Of a DNA stretch of 64,000 nucleotides, positions 26,259 through 34,838 are shown one piece after another (positions within the stretch are counted from its first letter, which is position 1; each line of letters opens with the position of its first letter). The notes under the pieces were generated by a model. That model had not been told where the DNA came from. It made no database searches and worked only from the letters and a program-made list of their open reading frames with translations. Origin of the DNA: Bacteroidales bacterium. Lineage in GTDB: Bacteria; Bacteroidota; Bacteroidia; Bacteroidales; ML635J-15. A program made the translations under genes and the position numbers. Where the stretch lies: the NCBI GenBank assembly GCA_003249955.1, contig QKHS01000042.1, positions 62,001 through 126,000 on the forward strand, given 5' to 3'.

Positions 26259-28718
26259 ATGAAAAGCATTTTACTTATATCAGGATTAGTTTTACTCAGT
26301 TTATTTGCTTTTGCACAGCCCGAAAATAAAAACCAGGGTGGTTGCTACGGGTTAGTAACAGAATCAGGAGCCGGACAAGCTGTTGAATATGCCAACATAA
26401 CTGCTTATTCAGCAAAAGATTCCTCATTAATTACAGGAACAATAAGTGATGCCGACGGCAGATTTTTATTACAAGGCTTACCACTGGAATCAATGTGGAT
26501 AGAAGTTGAATTTGTAGGATTTGAGAAATTCATCTCTGAAGTTTTTACTCCGGACATTAAAATGCCATACAAAGAATTTGGGAACATCGTAATAAATCCG
26601 TCAGTCAATGTACTTGGAGAAGTTAATATTGAGGCAGAAGTAAAACATGTTGAATATCAGATAGATAAGAAAGTTATTAATCCTTCAAAAGATATTCTTG
26701 CTGCCGGAGGAACTGCTGCGGATGTTTTAAAAAATGTTCCGTCCGTACAAACAGACCTTGACGGGAATGTAAGTATAAGAGGGAATTCTGAGTTTAAACT
26801 TCTGATTGATGGCAAGCCGTCGGTAATTCAGGGGAGTGACGGACTTAAGCAAATTCCTGCCGAAGCAATTGAAAGGATAGAAATAATCACAAATCCGTCT
26901 GCAAGATATGATGCCAGTGGTGTTGCCGGAATAATAAATGTAATAATGAAGGCCGAAAAGCGTGATGGGATAAACGGTCTGCTGACACTTTCAGGCGGTA
27001 AAATTCTTAAAACATATAATACCTCTGATAATTTTATGTTCAATATAAGAAGAAACAAAATAAACTTTTTTATCGGGGCCGATTGCAGGTATTACAATCA
27101 TCCCGGATCAGGAAACTCAACGCAGATAAGTGGTTCTGATTCCCGGACGGAAATAAATACAGACTTTAACAGTCTGTGGAAAAATAACAATTACAATATA
27201 AGAACCGGAGCCGACATAGATATTACTCCAAAAGATCTGCTTACAATTTCGGGAAGTATTGGTTCATGGTATTACGGTTATAATTTTGATTCGTACAATT
27301 CTTTTAAATACAGCACAGGATCATCAGTAATTAAAGAGTATAGTTTTGACCAGAAAAGCCTGATGGATTTCCGGAATAATTTTTATACCGGCAACATTAA
27401 TTACACACACAAATTTGCAAAAGAAGGACATGAACTTAATCTGGCAGCAAATTACAACTCCGGTTCTTACACCCGTATTTCCCATTATCTGGTTAAGTAT
27501 TCCGATGAATATATAATTGCAAACAATATCTCCAATTTCGGAAATCTAACCGATGAAGTTGAGAAACCATTAAGCTCATCATTTGAAATAAATTATGCCA
27601 ATCCTCTTTTCGGCGGAATGCTTGAAGCCGGCTATAAAGCTGATATATCAGGCTCAGATGCCACTTATGATTTTTATAATCTGACAGATCCTGAAGGAGA
27701 GACAATGCTGATAGATTCAGGCAGATCTAATCCTTTGAAGATGAATGAAAACATTCAGTCTCTTTACTCAACATACAGTGGCAATTTTTTAAAATTCGGC
27801 TATAAATTAGGACTAAGAATGGAGTCCACGGATCGTCAGTTTACAAAAACACTGACAGGTTACCAATTCGGGAACGAAGAACTGTCATTATTCCCGACTG
27901 TTCACATTTCTAAAAGTCTTAACGAAAAGAATCAAATGTTTGCAAGCTACAGCAGAAGAATTCAACGCCCGCAACCGTGGTTTTTAGATCCGCAGACAAC
28001 CTCTACCGGGTTATACAATTTAAGACAGGGGAATCCTGAATTAAAATCAGAGTTCACCGACTCTTACGAACTGGGTTACTCTTTATTAAAAGGCATGAAT
28101 TATTTTTCTCTGGAGGCATTCTACCGACAGACAAATAACAAGATTACCTCTGTTCTTTATCTCGCCGACACTTCAGATGTCGTAACAATTAATACTTTCG
28201 GGAATATTGACAAAGATTTCTCAACCGGTTTGGAATCAATGATAAACGTGAAATTATTTAAGGCAATAAGTTTCTCGACAGGGGGAAGTGTATATTATTA
28301 CGAATTGTCAGGGAATTTCGAAGGTGACGGGATAAGCAAAAAGACTTTCAACTATAACGCATGGCTTAACACATCATATACTTTACAAAAAACGGCAACT
28401 ACTTTTCAGGTTTCCGGATATTTTTCAGGTCCCAGAATTGAGTTAAACACAACATCTGACCATTTCTTTACGATAAGTGCTGCATTAAAACAAAACCTGC
28501 TGAAAAACAAAATGACCGTAATTTTCGGTTGTGATAATATGATTAATTCCAAATACTGGGTAAGCAATACAACTTACGATGGATTTAGCTCCGACTCAAA
28601 ATATCTTATAAGCGGATTCCGGTTAAAATTAAGCCTTACATACAGAATTAATGATTACAAACCACGCAAAGATAATTCCGGGCAAAACGAACAGGGCGGA
28701 GGAATGCAGATGATGTAA
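26259..28718 (+). CDS. Outer-membrane beta-barrel receptor (TonB-dependent type, carboxypeptidase-regulatory N-domain)
   Basis: 819 residues: signal peptide (1-20), a carboxypeptidase-regulatory-like domain (about 27-110, GLVTESGAGQAVEYANITAY then ISDADGRFLLQGLP), a plug-like domain (about 140-230, DVLKNVPSVQTDLDGNVSIRG, RIEIITNPSARYDASG) and a long barrel with RIQRPQPWFLDP and LRQGNPELKSEF typical of the outer-membrane beta-barrel (OMP_b-brl_3) family. The ligand is unknown; peptide or siderophore uptake is conceivable. No SusD partner or TonB gene is adjacent. Helically phased GTTAAACA repeats upstream suggest specific regulation. Confidence 0.85.
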   Translation: MKSILLISGLVLLSLFAFAQPENKNQGGCYGLVTESGAGQAVEYANITAYSAKDSSLITGTISDADGRFLLQGLPLESMWIEVEFVGFEKFISEVFTPDIKMPYKEFGNIVINPSVNVLGEVNIEAEVKHVEYQIDKKVINPSKDILAAGGTAADVLKNVPSVQTDLDGNVSIRGNSEFKLLIDGKPSVIQGSDGLKQIPAEAIERIEIITNPSARYDASGVAGIINVIMKAEKRDGINGLLTLSGGKILKTYNTSDNFMFNIRRNKINFFIGADCRYYNHPGSGNSTQISGSDSRTEINTDFNSLWKNNNYNIRTGADIDITPKDLLTISGSIGSWYYGYNFDSYNSFKYSTGSSVIKEYSFDQKSLMDFRNNFYTGNINYTHKFAKEGHELNLAANYNSGSYTRISHYLVKYSDEYIIANNISNFGNLTDEVEKPLSSSFEINYANPLFGGMLEAGYKADISGSDATYDFYNLTDPEGETMLIDSGRSNPLKMNENIQSLYSTYSGNFLKFGYKLGLRMESTDRQFTKTLTGYQFGNEELSLFPTVHISKSLNEKNQMFASYSRRIQRPQPWFLDPQTTSTGLYNLRQGNPELKSEFTDSYELGYSLLKGMNYFSLEAFYRQTNNKITSVLYLADTSDVVTINTFGNIDKDFSTGLESMINVKLFKAISFSTGGSVYYYELSGNFEGDGISKKTFNYNAWLNTSYTLQKTATTFQVSGYFSGPRIELNTTSDHFFTISAALKQNLLKNKMTVIFGCDNMINSKYWVSNTTYDGFSSDSKYLISGFRLKLSLTYRINDYKPRKDNSGQNEQGGGMQMM

Positions 28719-28756
28719 AAAACCCGGGTTTCCCCGACACTTTTTTTAACAGCGGA

Positions 28757-29188
28757 TTAGTCTCTTTCAAAAGTCAGATAATCCGTTCCGCCATTTCCGC
28801 CACTTACATCTTCAAGCCTTATTTTAACTGATGTTCTCTCAATCACATGCCAATCATCACTAAGCTCTTCGAGCAAACCGGGAGATGCAAAACTTATAAC
28901 CAGTTTTATAGTGCTGTCATCTGAAACAGTTGACCAGGTACCAGTTGCAGTCGCATTATCTTTCACTGCTGTCAGAATCCCGTCATCTGCAAATGTGAAA
29001 CTATAACCGGAATAATCAGATGTTTCTTCGTGATCCGAATCATAGTAATATGTTATTACCCATTCTCCGGCTTGAACGGTATTGGTCACATCGTCAGTTG
29101 TCCCGATAACTGTGTTTGAAGAGTCATCTTCACATGAAGTAAATGCAAATAATAGCAACGAGGTAAAAATTAATAGTATTGCTTTCAT
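28757..29188 (-). CDS. Lipocalin-like lipoprotein
   Basis: A 143-residue protein with a signal sequence and lipobox (FTSCEDD, Cys near 19), so anchored in the outer or inner membrane. The mature part has the run W-V-I-T-Y-Y-Y, then YSFTFADDGILTAV, ATGTWSTVSDDSTIKLVISF and an ending of YLTFERD, a pattern seen in small lipocalin-like Bacteroidota lipoproteins. The ligand is unknown. It converges with the outer-membrane receptor gene, with 38 nt between the stop codons. Confidence 0.65.
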   Translation of the reverse strand: MKAILLIFTSLLLFAFTSCEDDSSNTVIGTTDDVTNTVQAGEWVITYYYDSDHEETSDYSGYSFTFADDGILTAVKDNATATGTWSTVSDDSTIKLVISFASPGLLEELSDDWHVIERTSVKIRLEDVSGGNGGTDYLTFERD

Positions 29189-29281
29189 ATTTTTTTATTT
29201 ATAATGTTTCTAAATTAGAAACTGTTTAAAGTTAAAATTGTTCCGGATAAAATATTTTACCGGGGTTCTGCACAATTATAT

Positions 29282-29289
29282 TATATTTG
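29282..29289 (+). promoter_or_regulatory. -7 promoter box of the DUF5362-like gene
   Basis: TATATTTG matches TAnnTTTG exactly, 40 nt before the start codon at 29329. The upstream -33 element is weak. Confidence 0.5.
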
Positions 29290-29328
29290 TAAATGACATC
29301 CTGATCAGCAAATTAAAAACCTACAACT

Positions 29329-29817
29329 ATGGAAACAAATTACACAGATCAACCTACCATTCAGAATCTTTACATTGATGAAAAGTCAAAGTCTTATCTT
29401 TCGGAATATGCAAAGTGGGCAAAAATGCTTGCAATAATAGGTTTTGTCGGGATTGGCCTTATGGTGCTGGGGGCTATTGCTTTTATGTTTTTTTCAGGTT
29501 TCAGTACAATACTTAATTTTAACCAGATGATGCCTTTGGGGTTCTTCGGAATAATTTACGGAGTAATTTACCTTGTGATGGCATTAATTTATTATTTCCC
29601 TACCAGCTACCTGTATAAATCAGCCACACATTTAAAAGCAGGTATTCTCACCAACAATCAGGAAGCAGTTAAATCCGGGTTTGAGAATTTAAAGTCAGTC
29701 TTTAAATTTATGGGAATTATGACTCTGATAATTATAGGTTTATATGTTCTTATGATTCTGGGGTCGTTGATTGTTATGGGGATAATGGGCGCTACAAACG
29801 GATTTAAGGGTTTCTGA
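29329..29817 (+). CDS. DUF5362-like membrane protein
   Basis: A 162-residue protein with a soluble N-terminus (LYIDEKSKSYLSEYAKWAKM) and three or four predicted membrane segments (about residues 28-50, 63-85 and 135-157). Between the second and third lies a conserved-looking cytoplasmic stretch (YLYKSATHLKAGILTNNQEAVKSGFENLKSVFKF). This layout resembles Bacteroidota proteins of the DUF5362 type. No function is established. The gene stands alone, with its own promoter and a palindromic terminator shared with the convergent glycosyltransferase gene. Confidence 0.6.
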   Translation: METNYTDQPTIQNLYIDEKSKSYLSEYAKWAKMLAIIGFVGIGLMVLGAIAFMFFSGFSTILNFNQMMPLGFFGIIYGVIYLVMALIYYFPTSYLYKSATHLKAGILTNNQEAVKSGFENLKSVFKFMGIMTLIIIGLYVLMILGSLIVMGIMGATNGFKGF

Positions 29818-29880
29818 TGTATCCTATAACAGAACAAACAGATATAGTCTTAATTTATGAATTAAAGTGAACCAGTTGCA

Positions 29881-29914
29881 AAAAACTTACAATGATATCA
29901 TTTTAAGTTTTTTA
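29881..29914. terminator. Bidirectional palindromic terminator
   Basis: A 34-nt near-perfect palindrome, AAAAAACTTA and TAAGTTTTTT around AATGATATCATT, with one mismatch, lies between two convergent genes. Its T-rich end serves either strand. The central 12 nt is itself a palindrome. Confidence 0.65.
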
Positions 29915-29963
29915 ATTATAAATGGGACCCCAAATTTCTATGAACTACAGTTATTGTTGCTGC

Positions 29964-30950
29964 TCACTTAATCTTCATAACATATTCCGAAATTGCACCT
30001 GAATTCTGCTTTAGCATGCAATCAAAATGTTTTTCAGGGCATTTTGAATAGCCAATTTTAGAACATGGACGACATTTAAGATCTAAAACTTCGAATATTT
30101 TTGATTTTTCTCCCGGCAAATAGGGATACATTCCAAACTGAGGTATTGTATTTCCCCAAACCGAAACAATATTTTTCTTCAGAGCAGCGGCAATATGCAT
30201 CAATCCTGTGTCGTGCGAAATTACAACAGCAGATTGTTTTGCTACCGAAGCCGATTGGTTAAGTCTGAGTTTGTAGCAAAGGTTAACTGAATTATTGCAC
30301 GAGTTACTGATTTTTTCTCCGTTTTCAAAATCTTCTTTCCCGCCGAGCAGGATTACAGGCATATCTATTTTACTGCAAATCTCAATTATTTTTTCTACCG
30401 GCAGTTTTTTTGTCCCGTGCTGGCCGCCTATTGCAAAAGCAACAAATTTCCCGGGTTCTGTATTTGTAAAATCCTGAACATTTACCATATCGGCTTCAGG
30501 TATAAAAAAGTCAAGACCTTTATTATCGTTGCTGACATCAAAAAGTTTTACAGCTTCAAAATATCTGTCAACAATATGAATATCGGGAAGTTTGTTCTTT
30601 TTTAAATGAACCAGCAACCATTTTTCGCGATTCAGCTTAGGAAAGCTAAAGTCCATTACTTTCAAACGGTTTTTAAATCGCCACGAACGCAAACTTTTAT
30701 GTAAATCGATAATATAGTCGAAACCTTCGGCCTTTAATTCTTTTATTGTTTCCTCATATTCTTTTAGAACATGTACTTTATCAACATAAGGATTATTTTC
30801 AAGGATTGAAGCATACTGCGGTTTTGTAAGATAATGAACAACAGCTCCTTCGACCTGCTGTTTAAGGCAACGAACCACCGGTGTTGTAAGAACAATATCC
30901 CCGATACTGCTGAAACGTATTATTAAAAATTTTACTTCATTTTCGTCCAT
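29964..30950 (-). CDS. Glycosyltransferase family 9 (heptosyltransferase-like)
   Basis: A 328-residue GT-B enzyme of the family that adds heptose or a similar sugar to lipopolysaccharide core. Visible are the N-terminal FLIIRFSSIGDIVLTTPVVR segment, VHYLTKPQYA, the FVAFAIGGQHGTKKLP donor loop, and SHDTGLMHIAAAL, which is diagnostic for the C-terminal lobe. It acts in the cytoplasm on a membrane-linked acceptor. The start codon lies directly after a TACTTTTG promoter box, so the message may be leaderless. A heptose-7-phosphate kinase gene elsewhere in the window (53245) fits a heptose-containing LPS. Confidence 0.9.
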   Translation of the reverse strand: MDENEVKFLIIRFSSIGDIVLTTPVVRCLKQQVEGAVVHYLTKPQYASILENNPYVDKVHVLKEYEETIKELKAEGFDYIIDLHKSLRSWRFKNRLKVMDFSFPKLNREKWLLVHLKKNKLPDIHIVDRYFEAVKLFDVSNDNKGLDFFIPEADMVNVQDFTNTEPGKFVAFAIGGQHGTKKLPVEKIIEICSKIDMPVILLGGKEDFENGEKISNSCNNSVNLCYKLRLNQSASVAKQSAVVISHDTGLMHIAAALKKNIVSVWGNTIPQFGMYPYLPGEKSKIFEVLDLKCRPCSKIGYSKCPEKHFDCMLKQNSGAISEYVMKIK

Positions 30951-31040
30951 AACACAAAAGTAAAAAAAGACAGAAGACAGAAAACGGAAGACAGAAAAAA
31001 AATCTGATATTCAGGTCTTTTTTTTACTTTTGTGTTATGG
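30947..31040. promoter_or_regulatory. Mirror-image divergent promoter, leaderless on both sides
   Basis: An inverted repeat of 25/26 bp (30947-30971 with 31015-31040, one indel in the A run) places TACTTTTGTGTTATGG on each strand. It contains a perfect TAnnTTTG box and, 4 nt further, the start codon of each divergent gene. The typical distance from this box to the start site puts transcription at or beside the ATG. The 43-nt loop is purine-rich on the plus strand with a repeated GAAGACAGAAAA (30973 and 30987). Confidence 0.7.
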
Positions 31041-31360
31041 AATGTCCACATTGTCACAAAACAGGAAACGTTTTCCAGCGTTTGTTTACACGACGCAGCA
31101 AAACCGGCACAAGATTCTGCATTTATTGCAATGCAGAGGTAAGAGTTAATTACAAATGGATGAAAATATTTCTGCTTGCTTTATTACTGGTAGTAGTTTT
31201 AATTGTATTAAACATTGTACTGCAAATGATAGGCTGGCCGGGAATCACAGGTGGTTTTGCAGGCGGAATTGCAGGAGCAGTACTGGCAATTTATATGCGC
31301 CGGCCTCCTTTTGTCGAAATTGAACTTGTTCCGAAACAAAAAAAGAAATCGCGTAAATAG
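31037..31360 (+). CDS. Small membrane protein with N-terminal zinc ribbon
   Basis: A 107-residue protein starting with MECPHCHK and, 26 residues later, FCIYC, two CxxC knuckles of a zinc ribbon. Two hydrophobic segments follow (about 43-64 and 70-85, GGFAGGIAGAVLAIYM), and a basic tail ends it (PKQKKKSRK). I do not recognise the family. It probably sits in the inner membrane with the ribbon in the cytoplasm. It shares a mirror-image promoter with the glycosyltransferase gene and is followed 1 nt later by the exonuclease gene. Confidence 0.75.
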   Translation: MECPHCHKTGNVFQRLFTRRSKTGTRFCIYCNAEVRVNYKWMKIFLLALLLVVVLIVLNIVLQMIGWPGITGGFAGGIAGAVLAIYMRRPPFVEIELVPKQKKKSRK

Positions 31361-31361
31361 A

Positions 31362-32735
31362 ATGCCTCAGTTATTTTCTGTAATTGATATTGAAACAACC
31401 GGAGGTCTTAACCGTTCGGAGAAAATAACCGAGATTGCAGTTTACGTAACTGACGGGCAAAAAATTGTTGACGAATTTTCTACTTTAATCAATCCTGAAC
31501 GCAGAGTCCCTCCTTTTATAACCTCACTTACCGGAATAACAAACGAAATGCTCGAAGATGCCCCGAAATTCTATGAAATTGCGTCAAAAATTGTTGAAAT
31601 AACACGTGATACTGTTTTCGTAGGACACAATGTGAATTTCGACTACGGATTTGTAAAGCAGGAATTCGCACAACTAGGCTATAATTACAGATTAAATACT
31701 TTGTGCACTGTTCAGCTCAGCCGAAAACTTTTCCCGGGTTATAAATCTTATAGTTTGGGAAACATCTGCAGAGATCTGGGAATTAATATCGAAGACCGGC
31801 ACCGTGCTACAGGTGATGCAAAAGCGACAACTATATTATTCCATAAGCTGTTTGAGTACGATTTCAAAGTTAACGAAGGAATAAATATAAATGGTTTTTC
31901 AATAAACGGATTACACAGTGAACTCAATATTGCAAAAGTTAAAAACCTCCCGGAGAAATGCGGGGTTTACTATTTTTACAATAGCGAAAAAGAATTGATA
32001 TACATTGGTAAAAGTAAAAATATTTACACCAGAGTGCTTTCTCACCTGCGTAATGACAAAACAAACAAAGGGCTTAATATGCGCGGTGACATTGCCGATG
32101 TTGACTTTGAACTCACAGGTTGTGAGCTGATTGCATTATTAAAAGAATCGCACGAGATAAAACAGAACAAGCCCAGATACAATAAAGCCCAGAGGCGGAC
32201 TATGAATAACTGGGGCATTTTTTCTTATGAAGATAAAAACGGATACATACGTTTCGGTATCAGAAACGTAAACGACAGTGAAGATGCCTGTATAAATGTA
32301 TATTCGTCAAAAAATGCTGCAATTGAGTCTCTACAGTTTTATTGTACCAAATATAATCTTTGCCAAAAGCTATGCGGGTTATATCAAAGTGCCGGAGCCT
32401 GTTTTTATTATGGATTGGGGGAGTGCCGCGGAGCTTGCTGCGGAGCAGAACCGGCCGAAGAATATAACCTGCGTGCAGAACAATTTATTGCAGAAATTTC
32501 ACTAAACCTGAAAAATGTCTTCATTTTACTTGAAAACTGCGATGATAACAGAATCGGAGTTGTAGCAATCAGACAAAGCAAATATGCCGGTTTTGGCTTT
32601 ACAGACAAAGAATCAGGGATAAGACCGGATGATCTTATTGACATAATTGAGAAATATCCCGAAAATAAGGATGTAAGGCAAATTATAAGGACTTATCTTA
32701 ACACAAAGAAGGATTACAGAATTCTGAAAATATAG
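31362..32735 (+). CDS. DEDDh exonuclease fused to GIY-YIG endonuclease
   Basis: The start at 31362 (MPQLFSVIDIETTGG) is preferred over an upstream in-frame ATG at 31251, which lies inside the previous gene. Residues 1-165 form a DnaQ-like exonuclease with DIE (9-11), VGHNVNFDYGF and the closing HRATGDAKAT. Residues 195-275 form a GIY-YIG nuclease (KCGVYYFYNSEKELIYIGKS). A C-terminal part has a cysteine group, KLCGLYQSAGACFYYGLGEC then RGAC, spaced like the metal/cluster cysteines of UvrC. The architecture (457 residues) matches a recognised class of proteins joining epsilon-like and UvrC-N/Cho-like parts, so a role in DNA repair is likely but unproven. Confidence 0.85.
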   Translation: MPQLFSVIDIETTGGLNRSEKITEIAVYVTDGQKIVDEFSTLINPERRVPPFITSLTGITNEMLEDAPKFYEIASKIVEITRDTVFVGHNVNFDYGFVKQEFAQLGYNYRLNTLCTVQLSRKLFPGYKSYSLGNICRDLGINIEDRHRATGDAKATTILFHKLFEYDFKVNEGININGFSINGLHSELNIAKVKNLPEKCGVYYFYNSEKELIYIGKSKNIYTRVLSHLRNDKTNKGLNMRGDIADVDFELTGCELIALLKESHEIKQNKPRYNKAQRRTMNNWGIFSYEDKNGYIRFGIRNVNDSEDACINVYSSKNAAIESLQFYCTKYNLCQKLCGLYQSAGACFYYGLGECRGACCGAEPAEEYNLRAEQFIAEISLNLKNVFILLENCDDNRIGVVAIRQSKYAGFGFTDKESGIRPDDLIDIIEKYPENKDVRQIIRTYLNTKKDYRILKI

Positions 32736-32871
32736 AAAAACACAAGCTGTCAGAAGTCTGTGCCGTCAAATTTACATTCAATCGTCAGGAAGACGTTCGA
32801 TGCCGTGTCATGGAAAAAGGAAACGCAAACTTTCATTCGGCAAACAACACATACTATGACAAATTTTAATC

Positions 32872-32893
32872 GTCTTTAGATTGTCTTTAGATT
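32872..32893 (+). promoter_or_regulatory. Tandem GTCTTTAGATT direct repeat before the two-component/RND operon
   Basis: Two perfect 11-bp copies lie head to tail (32872-32882 and 32883-32893), the one-turn spacing used by OmpR/PhoB-type regulators. They end 19 nt before the regulator start codon. Two TTATTTTG boxes follow (32893 and 32901) and could serve as -7 elements. A related pair lies before the PepSY-like gene at 40240. Confidence 0.6.
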
Positions 32894-32912
32894 TATTTTG
32901 TTATTTTGCAGA

Positions 32913-33590
32913 ATGAAGATCCTAATCATTGAAGATGAAATTGAACTGTTAATTGCGATTAGTAATTTTCTGATCAAAGGAGCTTATGTTTGTGAATTGG
33001 CAGAAAGTTTTGCCAAAGCTGACGAGAAAATTTCCATTTACGAATATGATTTAATATTATTAGATATCGGTTTGCCGGATGGCAACGGTTTGGAGCTCCT
33101 GAAAAACATAAAAAAGCGGCAGTTAAACACAGGAGTAATTATTATTTCTGCCAAAAATTCTTTAGACGATAAAATTGGCGGGCTTGATTTGGGCGCTGAC
33201 GATTATTTGACAAAACCTTTTCAATTATCTGAATTAAACTCGAGGATAAGAGCAGTTTTAAGGAGAAGAAAATTTGACGGGACTAATGTTTTAAAATTTA
33301 ATGAAATCAGCATTAATACCGAAAGTAAAACAGTTTCTATTAATGGCACAGATATTACGTTCACGAAAAAAGAATATGATTTGTTGCTTTTTTTTATGGT
33401 CAATAAAAACAGGGTTTTAACAAAAGAGGCAATCGCAGAACATATTTGGGAAGACAATATTGATCTGGCAAACAGCTTTGATTTTATTTACACTCACCTA
33501 AACAATATCCGAAGAAAAATAAAAGCTGCAAACGGGAACGATTATATTAAAACTCTTTATGGTATGGGCTATAAATTCTCAGAAAAATGA
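32913..33590 (+). CDS. OmpR-family response regulator
   Basis: The start at 32913 (MKILIIEDE) fits the receiver domain; an upstream ATG at 32898 adds five residues with no family support. Receiver: acidic pocket near Glu7/Asp8, phospho-acceptor Asp51 (LLDIGLPDG), Thr/Ser switch near Ser79, Lys101 (TKPFQ). A winged-helix DNA-binding domain follows (about 130-225, FTKKEYDLL, TLYGMGYKF). It is translationally coupled to the kinase (4-nt overlap). The regulator most likely binds the 11-bp repeats upstream of its own gene and of the PepSY-like gene. Confidence 0.95.
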   Translation: MKILIIEDEIELLIAISNFLIKGAYVCELAESFAKADEKISIYEYDLILLDIGLPDGNGLELLKNIKKRQLNTGVIIISAKNSLDDKIGGLDLGADDYLTKPFQLSELNSRIRAVLRRRKFDGTNVLKFNEISINTESKTVSINGTDITFTKKEYDLLLFFMVNKNRVLTKEAIAEHIWEDNIDLANSFDFIYTHLNNIRRKIKAANGNDYIKTLYGMGYKFSEK

Positions 33591-34828
33591 AATTCTTAAC
33601 AAAAATAAACCGCCCGTTTCTGATATCCCTGACTACGATTTTATTTATGGTTTCAATTGCAGGATATTTTGTTTTACAGATAGTAATTCTGGATGAGACA
33701 AAAGAAAGCCTGTTGGAGAAAGAATATTTTATCATAAAACAAATTGAAGAAAGCGGAAAACCTATAAATATTCCTCCAATAATTGAAGTTAAGGAAATCG
33801 ACAGTTTAAGTCTTAAAAGCCCTGCTTTTACTAAAATCTATGTTAATGATGAGCTGGAAGATGAACAAGTACTTTTTCTTGAATATTCAAATCAGCTAAA
33901 AATTAAAGATTCCTGCTATTCCATAAAATTGAGACAAGCCTCTTACGAAAGCGAGGATCTAATTTTAATGTTGTCATTGGGCCTTTTCGTTTTGCTTTTT
34001 GCAGCATTCGGGATTTCATTTTTTATTACAAAAAAAATTAACAAAACCATTTGGGCAGAATTTGAAAATAATTTGAGGGAAATTGAGAATTTCAGCTTTA
34101 CCGGAAACCAAAAGCTACAACTTATAAAATCTGACATCGAAGAATTTGACAGGTTAAATGCTGTAGTAAAAAATCTTACAGAAAAGTTGGAAACAGATTA
34201 TATTTCACTTAGAGAATTCACAGAAAATGCTTCTCATGAAATTCAAACGCCGATTTCTATCGTTTTATTAAACCTTGAAGAATTACTTCAACACGATTTG
34301 ACTGAAGAAGCATTCAGGAAAATTGTATCGTCAATAAATGCTATTAAGCGGTTATCAAACTTAAACCAGAGTTTAATAATGCTTACAAAAATTGAAAACG
34401 AACAGTTTAACGCTGATAAAACATTGGCAATCAACGAAATAGTCAAATCGAAAATACTCGAATACGAAAGTCTTTTTGAATCAAAAAGCATTAAGGTGGA
34501 ATTTGTTTGTGATCAGATTTTTAAAATAAAAATGAATGAACAACTTGCTGACGTGATGATTGGCAACTTGCTTTCAAATGCTGTAAATCATAATTTTAAA
34601 GGTGGAAACATTCAGATTTCGATTCGTGAAAAAGAATTAATGATTTGCAATACAGGAGAGGCTAATTCGTTTAATACTGCAAACATCTTCAACCGTTTTG
34701 TTAAAGGAAACTCCAGATCTTTCGGTCTGGGTTTGGCACTCGTAAAAAAAATATGTGATACTCACAAGCTTGAGATTGAATATCGTAAGAATGATTTGCA
34801 TTGCTTTATAATACAGCAAAAAAGTTAA
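33587..34828 (+). CDS. Sensor histidine kinase
   Basis: A 413-residue inner-membrane kinase. Two membrane helices (about 10-35 and 125-148) enclose a short periplasmic sensor loop of about 85 residues. A linker leads to the dimerisation domain with the phospho-acceptor His217 (NASHEIQTPIS), then an ATP-binding domain with N box (NLLSNAVNHN) and GLGLALVKK. The ATG overlaps the regulator's stop codon (ATGA). The next gene, a TolC-type channel, is 10 nt away, so signalling and efflux share an operon. What the short sensor detects is unknown. Confidence 0.93.
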   Translation: MKFLTKINRPFLISLTTILFMVSIAGYFVLQIVILDETKESLLEKEYFIIKQIEESGKPINIPPIIEVKEIDSLSLKSPAFTKIYVNDELEDEQVLFLEYSNQLKIKDSCYSIKLRQASYESEDLILMLSLGLFVLLFAAFGISFFITKKINKTIWAEFENNLREIENFSFTGNQKLQLIKSDIEEFDRLNAVVKNLTEKLETDYISLREFTENASHEIQTPISIVLLNLEELLQHDLTEEAFRKIVSSINAIKRLSNLNQSLIMLTKIENEQFNADKTLAINEIVKSKILEYESLFESKSIKVEFVCDQIFKIKMNEQLADVMIGNLLSNAVNHNFKGGNIQISIREKELMICNTGEANSFNTANIFNRFVKGNSRSFGLGLALVKKICDTHKLEIEYRKNDLHCFIIQQKS

Positions 34829-34838
34829 GGCTCTGATA

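Noticed and set aside
28720..28731. AAACCCGGGTTT palindrome as a terminator after the outer-membrane receptor gene
   Set aside because: No loop and no T run directly after it; too weak to call.
30973..30998. Repeated GAAGACAGAAAA, considered as a small CRISPR-like array
   Set aside because: Only two copies, 14 bp apart, no spacers and no cas genes; it is a purine-rich loop of the divergent promoter.
31251..31361. N-terminal extension of the exonuclease gene by 37 residues
   Set aside because: It overlaps the zinc-ribbon gene in another frame and lacks family support; the DnaQ fold begins at 31362.
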